Shown: in pieces, positions 1 through 7,464 of the stretch
Numbering within the stretch: the first letter of the stretch is position 1
How the letters are laid out: each line of letters begins with the position of its first letter
DNA from: Bacillota bacterium
GTDB lineage: Bacteria; Bacillota; Clostridia; Oscillospirales; Oscillospiraceae
Direction of reading: 5' to 3'
Length of the DNA stretch: 46,367 nt
Assembly: GCA_028719885.1 (NCBI GenBank)
Contig: JAQYLT010000068.1
Location: 1 to 46,367 of the forward strand
Made by a program: the position numbers and the translations under genes
The notes under the pieces: generated by a model
Seen by the model: only the letters and a program-made list of their open reading frames with translations
What the model was told of the DNA's origin: nothing
Databases searched by the model: none

Positions 1-129
1 TTCCGAAACGAAGTCTTCGCAACCCTTGAAAAAGTTGTTGACCGCTTGTGCGATACCATCTGCTCACTATCTTCTCAGGTCATTTCCAGTATTACCGGGA
101 GAGATTGGATTATTAAACTGTTTAATTGA
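1..129 (+). CDS. IS630-like transposase, C-terminal end (partial)
   Basis: Frame 1 is open from the first base of the window to a TGA at 127-129 and encodes 42 residues ending ITGRDWIIKLFN. The stretch VVDRLCDTICSL followed by SITGRDWI resembles the C-terminal tail of IS630-family (DDE) transposases as I recall them; the catalytic part lies outside the window. The right edge of the window carries the N-terminus of a similar protein in the same orientation. Identification comes from a short tail only, so the family assignment is moderate. Confidence 0.55.
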   Translation, partial: FRNEVFATLEKVVDRLCDTICSLSSQVISSITGRDWIIKLFN

Positions 130-166
130 GAAATAGTATAAAACAGTGGCTTTCTCCTGTGTCAAC

Positions 167-213
167 TTAAAAAGTCCGCCTGTGTATCCTGATTACGACA
201 GGGCACAGGCGGA
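167..213 (-). terminator. Rho-independent terminator after the membrane protein gene
   Basis: Read on the minus strand, TCCGCCTGTG pairs perfectly with CACAGGCGGA around a 19-nt loop, followed by CTTTTTAAG. It begins 4 nt beyond the stop codon of the gene ending at 218. Confidence 0.8.
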
Positions 214-217
214 TTCT

Positions 218-1183
218 TTAATACTTCTTCGTATGGAAGCTGTGAACCACGCGCCGGATGCGTTTTTTCTCGTCATCCTGCAAATAGCGGTATTCAGAAA
301 CCAATTCTTCCTCCTCCTGGGTCAGCGTTGCCGCGATGCTCCCATCGCCCTGGGAGGCGGTGGGCTGGTTGGCTGCAAAGCCTTTCAATGCGGTATGGAG
401 GTATTCGGACAGTTGGAGCACCACCTGAATGTCTGGCCCCTGGGTGGTGATATTGTTGAGATTGATCCGTTTTGCCTCCGGCTCCTGCTTCACGCATTGA
501 GGGGCGGATTGATCGTTCAGCGAGCGCAGGGAGGTGATGATCCGGGGAACAGGGGACTTGCCAAATTTCTTTTTACACAGGACCGTGGCCTCGGAGATGT
601 TGGAGGCACGGCGGGAGCTGAGGGCGTGAATCATCAGCTCCAAAGCCTTGTCGGAGAGGCTGAATTCCGGAGAGATCAGGTAGCCCCCGATGAGGTATTC
701 CACATAGGTGCCGTAGATTTCCTTTTCCTCCCGCTGGCGCAGCTTATCCAGCTTGTTTTTTACCCGGGGAAGGCGCTTGTTGTAATCCTCCTGGGTGGAT
801 ACAAAGTGAAACAGAAAGGGAATCAGCGCCACAATGCTGACCAGCGTTAAAACGGCCATCAGCATGGTCAGTCCGGAAAAGCGGAAAATGGGGAGCACCA
901 CCAGAAGCAGCCAAAGCAGGGTAAAAATTCCCACAACTCCGCCGAAGAACACCGCGGCATTCCGTGCCCGCTCGTACTTACGTTGAAGAAGCTCCATTTC
1001 GGATTGGAGGGATTGAGCGGGATAGAAAAAGGTGGCCTCGTAATACCGGGAGAAATCCCGCAGCTCCATCAGCACCTTGGCAAGCTCCAAGGGGTTCATC
1101 TGCCTGAGCTGATTCAGCTCCCAACGGGAGGCGCCGGTGATGGTTCTGCCGTCGGCGCATTCGCAGGTATACATGGGATTCAT
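218..1183 (-). CDS. Two-helix membrane protein of unknown function
   Basis: This is a 321-residue protein I do not recognise. The N-terminal ~75 residues are soluble and contain CECADG near the start. Two hydrophobic helices follow (about residues 77-98 and 104-127), separated by a short turn. The rest is a long charged, probably cytoplasmic, region with a KNKLDKLRQREEKE helix that may be a coiled coil, a middle helical region (about 160-215) and an acidic/basic C-terminal tail ending HSFHTKKY. The ATG is preceded by AGGAGG with 7-nt spacing and by a good promoter, and a terminator follows, so it is a single-gene unit. It could be a membrane-attached regulatory or scaffolding protein; no catalytic motif is visible. 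Confidence 0.75.
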   Translation of the reverse strand: MNPMYTCECADGRTITGASRWELNQLRQMNPLELAKVLMELRDFSRYYEATFFYPAQSLQSEMELLQRKYERARNAAVFFGGVVGIFTLLWLLLVVLPIFRFSGLTMLMAVLTLVSIVALIPFLFHFVSTQEDYNKRLPRVKNKLDKLRQREEKEIYGTYVEYLIGGYLISPEFSLSDKALELMIHALSSRRASNISEATVLCKKKFGKSPVPRIITSLRSLNDQSAPQCVKQEPEAKRINLNNITTQGPDIQVVLQLSEYLHTALKGFAANQPTASQGDGSIAATLTQEEEELVSEYRYLQDDEKKRIRRVVHSFHTKKY

Positions 1184-1218
1184 GGGAATTCCTCCTTTCC
1201 TGACAAAATACTGCTTGT

Positions 1219-1247
1219 ATTATAATCGACAAGGGCCTGCTGTGCAA
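1219..1247 (-). promoter_or_regulatory. Promoter of the 218-1183 gene
   Basis: On the minus strand TTGCAC is followed after 17 nt by TATAAT, about 36 nt upstream of the ATG at 1183. The downstream AGGAGG ribosome site supports use by this gene. Confidence 0.65.
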
Positions 1248-1278
1248 GTGCGAAAACAGGATATTCTGGTTCAAATGA

Positions 1279-1314
1279 TAAAAAACGCTGCTCTCCTGAT
1301 GGAAAGCAGCGTTT
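1279..1314 (-). terminator. Rho-independent terminator of yebC
   Basis: Minus-strand stem AAACGCTGCT/AGCAGCGTTT with a 12-nt loop, running directly into a T-tract, about 10 nt past the yebC stop. Confidence 0.8.
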
Positions 1315-1324
1315 GGATTATGGA

Positions 1325-2059
1325 TTACTCCTGATCCCAGTTGTGCCAGGTGTTCTGCACATCGTCGTCATCGTCGAAAAGATCCAGCATCTTTTCCATC
1401 TTCTCCGCATCCTCAGGGGAGAGCTTGACATAGTTCTGGGGAACCATTTCAATCTGGGCGGAGGCAAAGGTGTATTTCTTTGCGGTGAGGGCATCGGCCA
1501 CAGCGTTGAAATCGTCGGGGGTGGTGTAAACGGTGAAGCAGTCCTCTTCCGGCTCAAAATCATCTGCGCCGCAGTCCATGGCATCCATCATCACGGTGTC
1601 TTCGTCCAGGTCGCCGTCTTCGTTGTCGATGACCAGCACGCCTTTCTTGTCGAAAGACCAGCTGACGCAGCCGTTGGCGCCCAGATTGCCGCCGTACTTA
1701 TCGAAATGGTGACGGACGGAACCGGCGGTACGGTTGCGGTTGTCGGTCATGGCTTCCACGATGACAGCCACGCCGCCGGGGCCGTAGCCTTCGTAGGTGA
1801 TGGCTTCGTAGCTCTCGCCGCTGCCGGAGCTGGCGGCCTTTTCCAGCACCCGCTTGATGTTATCGTTGGGCATGTTGGCAGCCTTGGCCTTGGTGATGAT
1901 GGTGGCAAGCCGGGAGTTGTAGGCGGGATCGGTGGCACCGCCGCCCTCTTTCACGGCGACGATCATTTCCTTCGCAATTTTTGTAAAGGCCGCAGCGCGC
2001 TTTGCATCCTGTGCGCCCTTGGTTTTCTGGATATTATGCCATTTGGAATGTCCGGACAT
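1325..2059 (-). CDS. yebC: YebC/PmpR-family protein
   Basis: A 244-residue protein with the typical YebC opening MSGHSKWHNIQ and the conserved segments KAKAANMPNDNIKR (about 73-86) and YEGYGPGGVAV (about 104-114). Length and order of domains match the family. YebC-like proteins were long described as transcriptional regulators and more recently as ribosome-associated factors helping translation of difficult motifs. The C-terminal part is acidic, with a run of five aspartates near the end. It stands alone between its own promoter and terminator. The RBS is AAGGGAAG with slightly long spacing. Confidence 0.93.
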   Translation of the reverse strand: MSGHSKWHNIQKTKGAQDAKRAAAFTKIAKEMIVAVKEGGGATDPAYNSRLATIITKAKAANMPNDNIKRVLEKAASSGSGESYEAITYEGYGPGGVAVIVEAMTDNRNRTAGSVRHHFDKYGGNLGANGCVSWSFDKKGVLVIDNEDGDLDEDTVMMDAMDCGADDFEPEEDCFTVYTTPDDFNAVADALTAKKYTFASAQIEMVPQNYVKLSPEDAEKMEKMLDLFDDDDDVQNTWHNWDQE

Positions 2060-2105
2060 ATCAAAAATCTTCCCTTCTGGAGTTGTTTCAAAAAATGTTC
2101 AATCT

Positions 2106-2134
2106 ATTTTAGCACTCAAAAATCAAAAAAGCAA
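2106..2134 (-). promoter_or_regulatory. Promoter of yebC
   Basis: Minus-strand TTGCTT, 17-nt spacer, TAAAAT; the start codon lies 47 nt downstream of the -10 box. Confidence 0.5.
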
Positions 2135-2149
2135 CACCAAATCTGAAAT

Positions 2150-2929
2150 TCATCCGTAAAATTTCATGCAGTCTCGGTGCTTTTGAGAAATGACCACCTT
2201 GATTTCCGGAAAAGCGGCGGAAAGCATCTCCTTTAAGTAGCTGCATACCGGGTTCTCCGTGTAGAAATGACCGGCATCAATGATATTCAGTCCGGCGTCT
2301 CTGGCATCCCAGAAATCGTTGTACCTTACATCGGAGGTGACAAAGGTATCGCACCCGGCCTGGACGACGGCGGGCCATTCCTCGGCGCAGGCGCCGCCGC
2401 CCACGGCCACATGGTGCACGTTTTTTCCGGCGGAGGCATAGCGAAGCCCGGGGGCATCCAGTGCCTGCTTTACCTGGGAAAGAAACGATTCCAAAGATTG
2501 CTCCGCCACGGTTCCCCGGCGCATCAGACCCCAGCCCGGTTCCGTGGGGTCAATGATGGCGATATCCTCCAATCCCAGGATCCTTGCAAGCTGATGGTTT
2601 ACCCCCTCCGGTGCGATGTCCAGATTGGTGTGGGCGCAGAAAGCAGAGATATCATGGCGCACCAGGGTGAAAACCGTTCTTCCGATGGCGGTATTGTCGG
2701 TGATGGAGGGCAGCGGATGAAAAATAAGCGGGTGGTGGGTGAGAATCAGCTCCGCGCCCAAATCCACAGCCTCCTGGGCGGTGTCCTCAAAGGGGTCCAG
2801 GGCCACCAGAACGGTGCGGACCTCCTGATTCTCCCTGCCGCACAGGAGCCCTACATTGTCCCAGCTTTCCTTTTTTGACTGGGGGGCAATGGTCTCCATA
2901 AAACGGACGATATCCTTTACAGTCGTCAT
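2150..2929 (-). CDS. Nif3-like dinuclear metal-binding protein
   Basis: A 259-residue protein starting MTTVKDIVRFMETIAP. Family features visible are the N-terminal helix, SWDNVGLLCG (about 22-31), the metal-ligand region LILTHHPLIFHP (about 60-71) with its paired histidines, CAHTNLD (about 95-101), and the late DAGHFYTE segment (about 217-224) supplying further ligands. Nif3/YqfO proteins form hexameric toroids with two metals per subunit; their reaction is still uncertain. The start chosen overlaps the trmK stop as ATGA, so the two are translationally coupled; the longer open frame upstream of it is just trmK read in another frame. The pairing with trmK is common in Firmicutes. Confidence 0.9.
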   Translation of the reverse strand: MTTVKDIVRFMETIAPQSKKESWDNVGLLCGRENQEVRTVLVALDPFEDTAQEAVDLGAELILTHHPLIFHPLPSITDNTAIGRTVFTLVRHDISAFCAHTNLDIAPEGVNHQLARILGLEDIAIIDPTEPGWGLMRRGTVAEQSLESFLSQVKQALDAPGLRYASAGKNVHHVAVGGGACAEEWPAVVQAGCDTFVTSDVRYNDFWDARDAGLNIIDAGHFYTENPVCSYLKEMLSAAFPEIKVVISQKHRDCMKFYG

Positions 2930-3609
2930 GGGTTTGCTCCTTTCAGGGTTTGCAGATGCCGGAGGATTTCGGACATGGCTTCGTATTTCTCGCCGCCCTC
3001 CCGGCTCAATCCCATGGCACTCTCTTCCAGTCCGCGGATGACCCGGGCCAGAAATTCCGGCAGCAGAGGAGAGTTGTCCTCCAGCAGCTGCGGCGTGATG
3101 TAATATTCCCAGGGAGCGAGGGTGCCGCCGGGGGCATAGGAAACCTCCATCACGGGGTAGATAAATTTCCCGTCCTTGGCCAGGGTCTCTCTGGAAATGG
3201 AAAAACCGGCGGCGGACAGATATTTGCGAAGCTCCGGCCGCTTGCTCTGACATTGAAGTACCAATCGGTATTTGGGGTTTCGTATCCAAGGGGCGGCTTC
3301 CAGAATGGAGATCATGGTGTCCGCTCCCATGCCGGCGCAGACCAGGCAGTCAAAATCCCGGGGAACATTCCGAAGACCGTCGGACAGATGGAAAGAAATC
3401 TGATCCTGCACCCCAAATTTATGGGCGTTGATCACCGCGCTGTGGAGGGGGCTTTCATTCACATCCGATGCAATCACGCTGGATGCGATGCCGTTTTTCA
3501 GCAGATAAATTCCCAAATAGCCATGGTCGCAGCCGATATCCGCCACCCGGTCGCCGGGGTGGACAAACTGGCAGCATGTCAAAAGACGATTGGAAAGGGG
3601 GAGCTTCAT
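2926..3609 (-). CDS. trmK: tRNA (adenine22-N1)-methyltransferase TrmK
   Basis: A 227-residue class I SAM-dependent methyltransferase. Motif I reads DIGCDHGYLGIYLL (about 25-38), followed by VIASDVNESPL (motif II acidic residue) and CAGMGADTMISIL, all typical of the COG2384/TrmK family, which methylates N1 of A22 in tRNA. The start at 3609 is preferred over an ATG seven codons upstream because AGGAGGT lies 5 nt before it. It overlaps the Nif3-like gene by four bases (ATGA). No separate strong promoter was seen between it and the DUF1858 terminator, so it may also receive read-through. Confidence 0.9.
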   Translation of the reverse strand: MKLPLSNRLLTCCQFVHPGDRVADIGCDHGYLGIYLLKNGIASSVIASDVNESPLHSAVINAHKFGVQDQISFHLSDGLRNVPRDFDCLVCAGMGADTMISILEAAPWIRNPKYRLVLQCQSKRPELRKYLSAAGFSISRETLAKDGKFIYPVMEVSYAPGGTLAPWEYYITPQLLEDNSPLLPEFLARVIRGLEESAMGLSREGGEKYEAMSEILRHLQTLKGANP

Positions 3610-3641
3610 AGGGTACCTCCTGATGAACACATTGGGTGGAC

Positions 3642-3673
3642 AAAGGAAAAGGGGCCGCCCAAGGGGCAGCCCC
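3642..3673 (-). terminator. Rho-independent terminator between DUF1858 gene and trmK
   Basis: Minus-strand 10-bp GC stem GGGGCTGCCC/GGGCGGCCCC (one G-T pair) with a 3-nt loop, followed by TTTTCCTTT. It starts 9 nt after the DUF1858 stop. Confidence 0.85.
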
Positions 3674-3681
3674 GCATTCTT

Positions 3682-3909
3682 TTAGCCTTTTGCCTGCTCT
3701 GCCTCGTAAGCTTCCAGGAAGTGATTCAGCTGCGCCAGGAAGCCGTCGCAGTCCACGCCATGCACCATGCAGGCCTCTTCAACGGTTTCACCCCGGGAAG
3801 AGGGGCAGCCCAGGCAATGCATGCCGATGGCGAAGAACAGAGGAGCACTCTGGGGAGCGATGTCCAGAATATCGCCGATGATGGTTTCTTTTTCGATTTT
3901 AACAGCCAT
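3682..3909 (-). CDS. DUF1858 domain protein (redox disulfide type)
   Basis: A 75-residue protein made of one DUF1858 domain: an N-terminal IEKETIIGDIL segment, then PLFFAIGMHCLGCPSSRGETVEEAC with a CxxC pair (about residues 33-36). Such small proteins are associated with hybrid-cluster proteins and redox functions, but their role is not established. AGGAGGT precedes the ATG, a consensus-like promoter lies just upstream and a very strong terminator downstream, so it is expressed as a monocistronic unit. Confidence 0.9.
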   Translation of the reverse strand: MAVKIEKETIIGDILDIAPQSAPLFFAIGMHCLGCPSSRGETVEEACMVHGVDCDGFLAQLNHFLEAYEAEQAKG

Positions 3910-3939
3910 GAAAATGACCTCCTATCTGTTTCTTGGGAT

Positions 3940-3968
3940 ATTATAACCGCACATCTAAAAAAAAACAA
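3940..3968 (-). promoter_or_regulatory. Promoter of the DUF1858 gene
   Basis: Minus-strand TTGTTT, 17-nt spacer (with a T-run), TATAAT, 30 nt before the ATG at 3909. Confidence 0.6.
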
Positions 3969-3985
3969 GAGGAATTTTTCACTTT

Positions 3986-5302
3986 TCAATGGGCGCAATC
4001 CCCGGGAGCCTGAATATCCCCCGTGGCTGGATTATCAATCAGCTTTCCGCTTTCGGTGAACCGGGAGCCGTGGCAGGGGCAGTCCCAGCTTCGTTCCTGC
4101 GGATTCCATTTAAGGGCACACCCCATATGGGGGCAGCGCTTGGCGGTAGGGGTGAGCAGATTACTGGCAGCCTCCCAGGCGTTGATTCCCAGCTGGGGGC
4201 GGAGGATACTCCGGGAGGGAGAGAACAACGAAGCATAGGGACTTCCTTTTCCGGTGACCAAATCCGTAAGCAGCCGGGCGGCCACCATGGAGGAGGTCAT
4301 GCCCCATTTATTGAAGCCCGTGGCCACATAGAGGTTGGGCGTCCGGGCGCTGTATTGGCCGATATAGGGAATGCCGTCCAGGGTCATGCAGTCCTGGGTG
4401 GCCCAGCGATGGGTGATTACCGCCTGTGGATAATATTCCTTGGCAAGTTGCTCCAATTCCTGCCAGCCGCCTCCGGTTTTACCCGTACGGTGCCCTCCGC
4501 CGCCCAGAATCAGGGAATCCTGATGGCTTCGGAATGACAGCCCGTTTTCCTGGGCATCCAGGTACATGCCCTCTATGCTCTGAGCGTTTTTCAGGGCAAG
4601 GGCATAGGAGCGCTGCTGATAGAGCTTGAGAAAGTAGCTTCCGTGCTTGTTGAGAAATGGAAAATGGGTGGCCACAATGATGGAATCGGCATGAATTCTG
4701 CCATGCTCCGTGACGGCCTCCTGCTCTTTCAGCTCCAGAACGGGAGTGTTTTCATAGATGTTCAAATTCCCTACAATGGAGGCCAGGAATTTCAACGGAT
4801 GAAACTGGGCCTGCTGGGGGAATTTGATCCCACCCACTGTGGGAAATGGGAGCGGAAGATGCTGTTCCAGCTTCGCCGGGCAGCCCACAGCTGCCAGCGC
4901 GGCAAGCTCCGCTTCCAGGATTTGCCGGTCATCTTTGGAGTAGATGAAATGATCCTGGGTTGTGAAATCGCAGTCAATTTGCTGGCATAACACGCGGAAT
5001 GCGTTCAAGGCCTCCTGATTGGCTTGCCAGTAGCACCTTGCCCGCTCCGGGCCAAAACGCCTGAGCAGTGTCCGGTAGATTAGACCGTGCTGGGAGGTTA
5101 TTTTTGCCGTGGTGTTTTTGGTGATGCCGGATGCAATGGTTCTTGCCTCTGCCACCATGCAGCTCACACCTGCCTGCTGCAGCTCATGGGCACAGAGCAA
5201 GCCTGCCATACCGCCGCCGATGATCAATACGTCCGTTTGCACATCTTCTCCCAGGGTTGGAAAATGGGGCAAACTGGCGGTGCTTGTCCAGATAGATTCC
5301 AC
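3986..5302 (-). CDS. FAD-dependent oxidoreductase with C-terminal Rieske domain
   Basis: About 438 residues. The N-terminal DAO-type domain has the dinucleotide motif DVLIIGGGMAGLLCAHEL (about 24-41), and a late YVATGFNKWGMTSSMVAARLL segment closes the FAD site. The C-terminal ~70 residues form a Rieske [2Fe-2S] domain with CPHMGC and, 14 residues later, CPCHGSRF (CxH...CxxH ligands). This flavin-Rieske fusion is a recognised family of amine/glycine-oxidase-like proteins; its substrate is unknown. I place the start at a GTG (5302) because AGAGGAG lies 8 nt before it, while the in-frame ATGs upstream (5320, 5404) have no ribosome site. The protein then begins (M)ESIWTSTASLPHFP, as family members do. 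Confidence 0.85.
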   Translation of the reverse strand: MESIWTSTASLPHFPTLGEDVQTDVLIIGGGMAGLLCAHELQQAGVSCMVAEARTIASGITKNTTAKITSQHGLIYRTLLRRFGPERARCYWQANQEALNAFRVLCQQIDCDFTTQDHFIYSKDDRQILEAELAALAAVGCPAKLEQHLPLPFPTVGGIKFPQQAQFHPLKFLASIVGNLNIYENTPVLELKEQEAVTEHGRIHADSIIVATHFPFLNKHGSYFLKLYQQRSYALALKNAQSIEGMYLDAQENGLSFRSHQDSLILGGGGHRTGKTGGGWQELEQLAKEYYPQAVITHRWATQDCMTLDGIPYIGQYSARTPNLYVATGFNKWGMTSSMVAARLLTDLVTGKGSPYASLFSPSRSILRPQLGINAWEAASNLLTPTAKRCPHMGCALKWNPQERSWDCPCHGSRFTESGKLIDNPATGDIQAPGDCAH

Positions 5303-5388
5303 GCGTTTCGCTCCTCTCATAAACAGTGTTAATAGTATGAGCATCCTTGGGAAAGTTATTTCAAAGGGAATTGAAAAAATCCCGTTTC

Positions 5389-5417
5389 TTGACTTTTGTT
5401 CCATTTTTGCATATAAT
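5389..5417 (+). promoter_or_regulatory. Promoter of parE-parC
   Basis: TTGACT, 17-nt spacer, TATAAT, 40 nt before the parE ATG. It lies inside the 5' side of the divergent oxidoreductase region, whose preferred start is at 5302. Confidence 0.75.
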
Positions 5418-5457
5418 ACACTGGAATTATTATGGGAAGCTTAGGCAGGTATGAAAA

Positions 5458-7443
5458 ATGGCTAGTAAAAAGCAGCAAGAACAATATGGAAATACCAGCA
5501 TCTCCATGCTGAAAGGCGAGGACCGGGTGCGGAAACGTCCTGCGGTTATTTTCGGTTCGGACGATTTGGAGGGCTGCAAGCATGCGGTGTTTGAGATCCT
5601 CTCAAACGCCATTGATGAAGCCCGGGAGGGCCACGGCGATACCATCATCGTAACGAGATATGAAGATCTGAGCGTTGAAGTAGAGGACTTCGGCCGGGGC
5701 TGCCCTGTGGACTACAACGAAAAGGAAAAACGCTACAACTGGGAGCTGGTTTTCTGCGAAATGTACGCCGGTGGTAAATACGGCGAAAACGGCGAAAACT
5801 ACGAGTATTCCCTGGGCCTGAACGGCCTGGGCTCCTGCGCCACCCAGTATGCCTCCGAATTTTTCGATGCCACCATCCGCCGGGATGGCTTCCGCTACGA
5901 TCTGCACTTCGAGCGGGGCAGAAACATCGGCGGCCTGAAAAAAGAGCCAACCGACCGGAAAAAGACCGGCTCCGTCTTCCACTGGAAGCCGGACAAGCAG
6001 GTGTTTACGGAGATCGATATTCCGGTGGAATATTACCGGGATGTGCTCCGCCGTCAGGCGGTGGTGAACAAGGGCATCACTTTCAAATTCCGCAACCAGG
6101 TGGGCGGGAAATTTGAGCAGGAGGAATTCTGCTACGCCGATGGCATCAAGCAATATATCGAGGAATTGGTGGGGGACAATGCGTTCACCATGCCGGTGTA
6201 CTGGGAGACGGAACGCCGGGGCCGGGACGCAGACAACCGGCCGGAGATGAAGTTGAAAATCACCGCCTCTTTCTGCTTTTCCAAGCAGGTGTCCCACATC
6301 GAGTTTTACCACAATTCCTCCTGGCTGGAATACGGCGGCAGCCCGGATAAGGCGGTTCGCTCCGGCTTTACCGCCGCCTTTGATAAATACCTGAGAGATA
6401 ATAATAAGTATACCAAAACCGAGAGCAAGATCATCTTCCAGGACATTCAGGACAGCCTGGTGCTGGTGACCAACTGCTTCTCTACCATTGGCTGCTTTGA
6501 AAACCAGACCAAAAAGTCCGTTAATTCTAAATTCACCCAGGAGGCCATGACGGCCTTCTTCAAGGAGCAGCTGCAAATTTGGTTCATTGAGAACAAGCAG
6601 GAGGCCGACCGGGCTGCCGAGCAGATCCTGGTGAACAAGCGGGCCAGAGAATCCGCGGAAAAAACAAAAACCAGCGTGAAGAAAAAGCTCTCCGGCGCCA
6701 TTGATATTTCCAACCGGGTGCAGAAATTTGTGGACTGCCGCAGCAAGGATGTGTCCGTGCGGGAGCTCTACATCGTGGAGGGCGATTCTGCTCTGGGCAG
6801 CGTCAAGCTCAGCCGGGACGCGGAATTCCAGGGGATCATGCCGGTGCGAGGCAAAATCCTCAACTGCCTGAAAGCGGACTACAATAAGATTTTTGCCTCT
6901 CCCATCATCACGGACCTGATGAAGGTGCTGGGCTGCGGCGTGGAAATCCAGGGCAAGAAATCAAAGGAGCTTTCCTCCTTTGATCTTTCCGCCCTGCGCT
7001 GGAGCAAGGTGGTCATCTGCACCGATGCAGACTACGACGGCTTCCAAATCCGCACCCTGATTCTCACCATGATCTACCGGCTCTGCCCCACGTTGATTCG
7101 GGATGGGTATGTGTATATCGCGGAATCCCCTTTGTTTGAAATTACCTGCAAGGACAAAACCTGGTTTGCTTACAACGAGCAGGAAAAGGTTAAGATACTA
7201 AAGGAGTTGGAGGGGAAGAAGATCAATATCCAGCGCTCCAAGGGCTTGGGCGAGAATGACCCGGAAATGATGTGGATGACCACCATGAACCCGGAAACCC
7301 GGCGGCTCATCAAGGTCATGCCGGAGGACGCAGAACGCACCGCCTATTATTTTAACATTCTGCTGGGCGACGGGCTGAACGAGCGGAAGAACTTTATCGC
7401 CGAAAACGGCGCGAAATACCTGGAATTGGCCGACATTTCCTGA
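5458..7443 (+). CDS. parE: DNA topoisomerase IV subunit B-like (GyrB/ParE type)
   Basis: A 661-residue ATPase subunit of a type II topoisomerase. The GHKL ATP site shows FEILSNAIDEA (45-55; E46 and N50 are the catalytic base and Mg ligand positions) and SLGLNGLGSCATQY. The TOPRIM domain shows LYIVEGDSALGS with E441 and TDADYDGFQIRTL with D523, D525 and D527. The end keeps QRSKGLGENDPEMMW. It is paired with the A subunit 21 nt downstream, which favours ParE over GyrB, though the two cannot be told apart with certainty by eye. Promoter TTGACT-17-TATAAT lies directly upstream. Confidence 0.88.
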   Translation: MASKKQQEQYGNTSISMLKGEDRVRKRPAVIFGSDDLEGCKHAVFEILSNAIDEAREGHGDTIIVTRYEDLSVEVEDFGRGCPVDYNEKEKRYNWELVFCEMYAGGKYGENGENYEYSLGLNGLGSCATQYASEFFDATIRRDGFRYDLHFERGRNIGGLKKEPTDRKKTGSVFHWKPDKQVFTEIDIPVEYYRDVLRRQAVVNKGITFKFRNQVGGKFEQEEFCYADGIKQYIEELVGDNAFTMPVYWETERRGRDADNRPEMKLKITASFCFSKQVSHIEFYHNSSWLEYGGSPDKAVRSGFTAAFDKYLRDNNKYTKTESKIIFQDIQDSLVLVTNCFSTIGCFENQTKKSVNSKFTQEAMTAFFKEQLQIWFIENKQEADRAAEQILVNKRARESAEKTKTSVKKKLSGAIDISNRVQKFVDCRSKDVSVRELYIVEGDSALGSVKLSRDAEFQGIMPVRGKILNCLKADYNKIFASPIITDLMKVLGCGVEIQGKKSKELSSFDLSALRWSKVVICTDADYDGFQIRTLILTMIYRLCPTLIRDGYVYIAESPLFEITCKDKTWFAYNEQEKVKILKELEGKKINIQRSKGLGENDPEMMWMTTMNPETRRLIKVMPEDAERTAYYFNILLGDGLNERKNFIAENGAKYLELADIS

Positions 7444-7464
7444 TGATAACGTGAGGAACCGAAT

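Noticed and set aside
146..850. 234-codon + strand frame at the left end
   Set aside because: Antisense of the two-helix membrane protein, which has a promoter, ribosome site and terminator.
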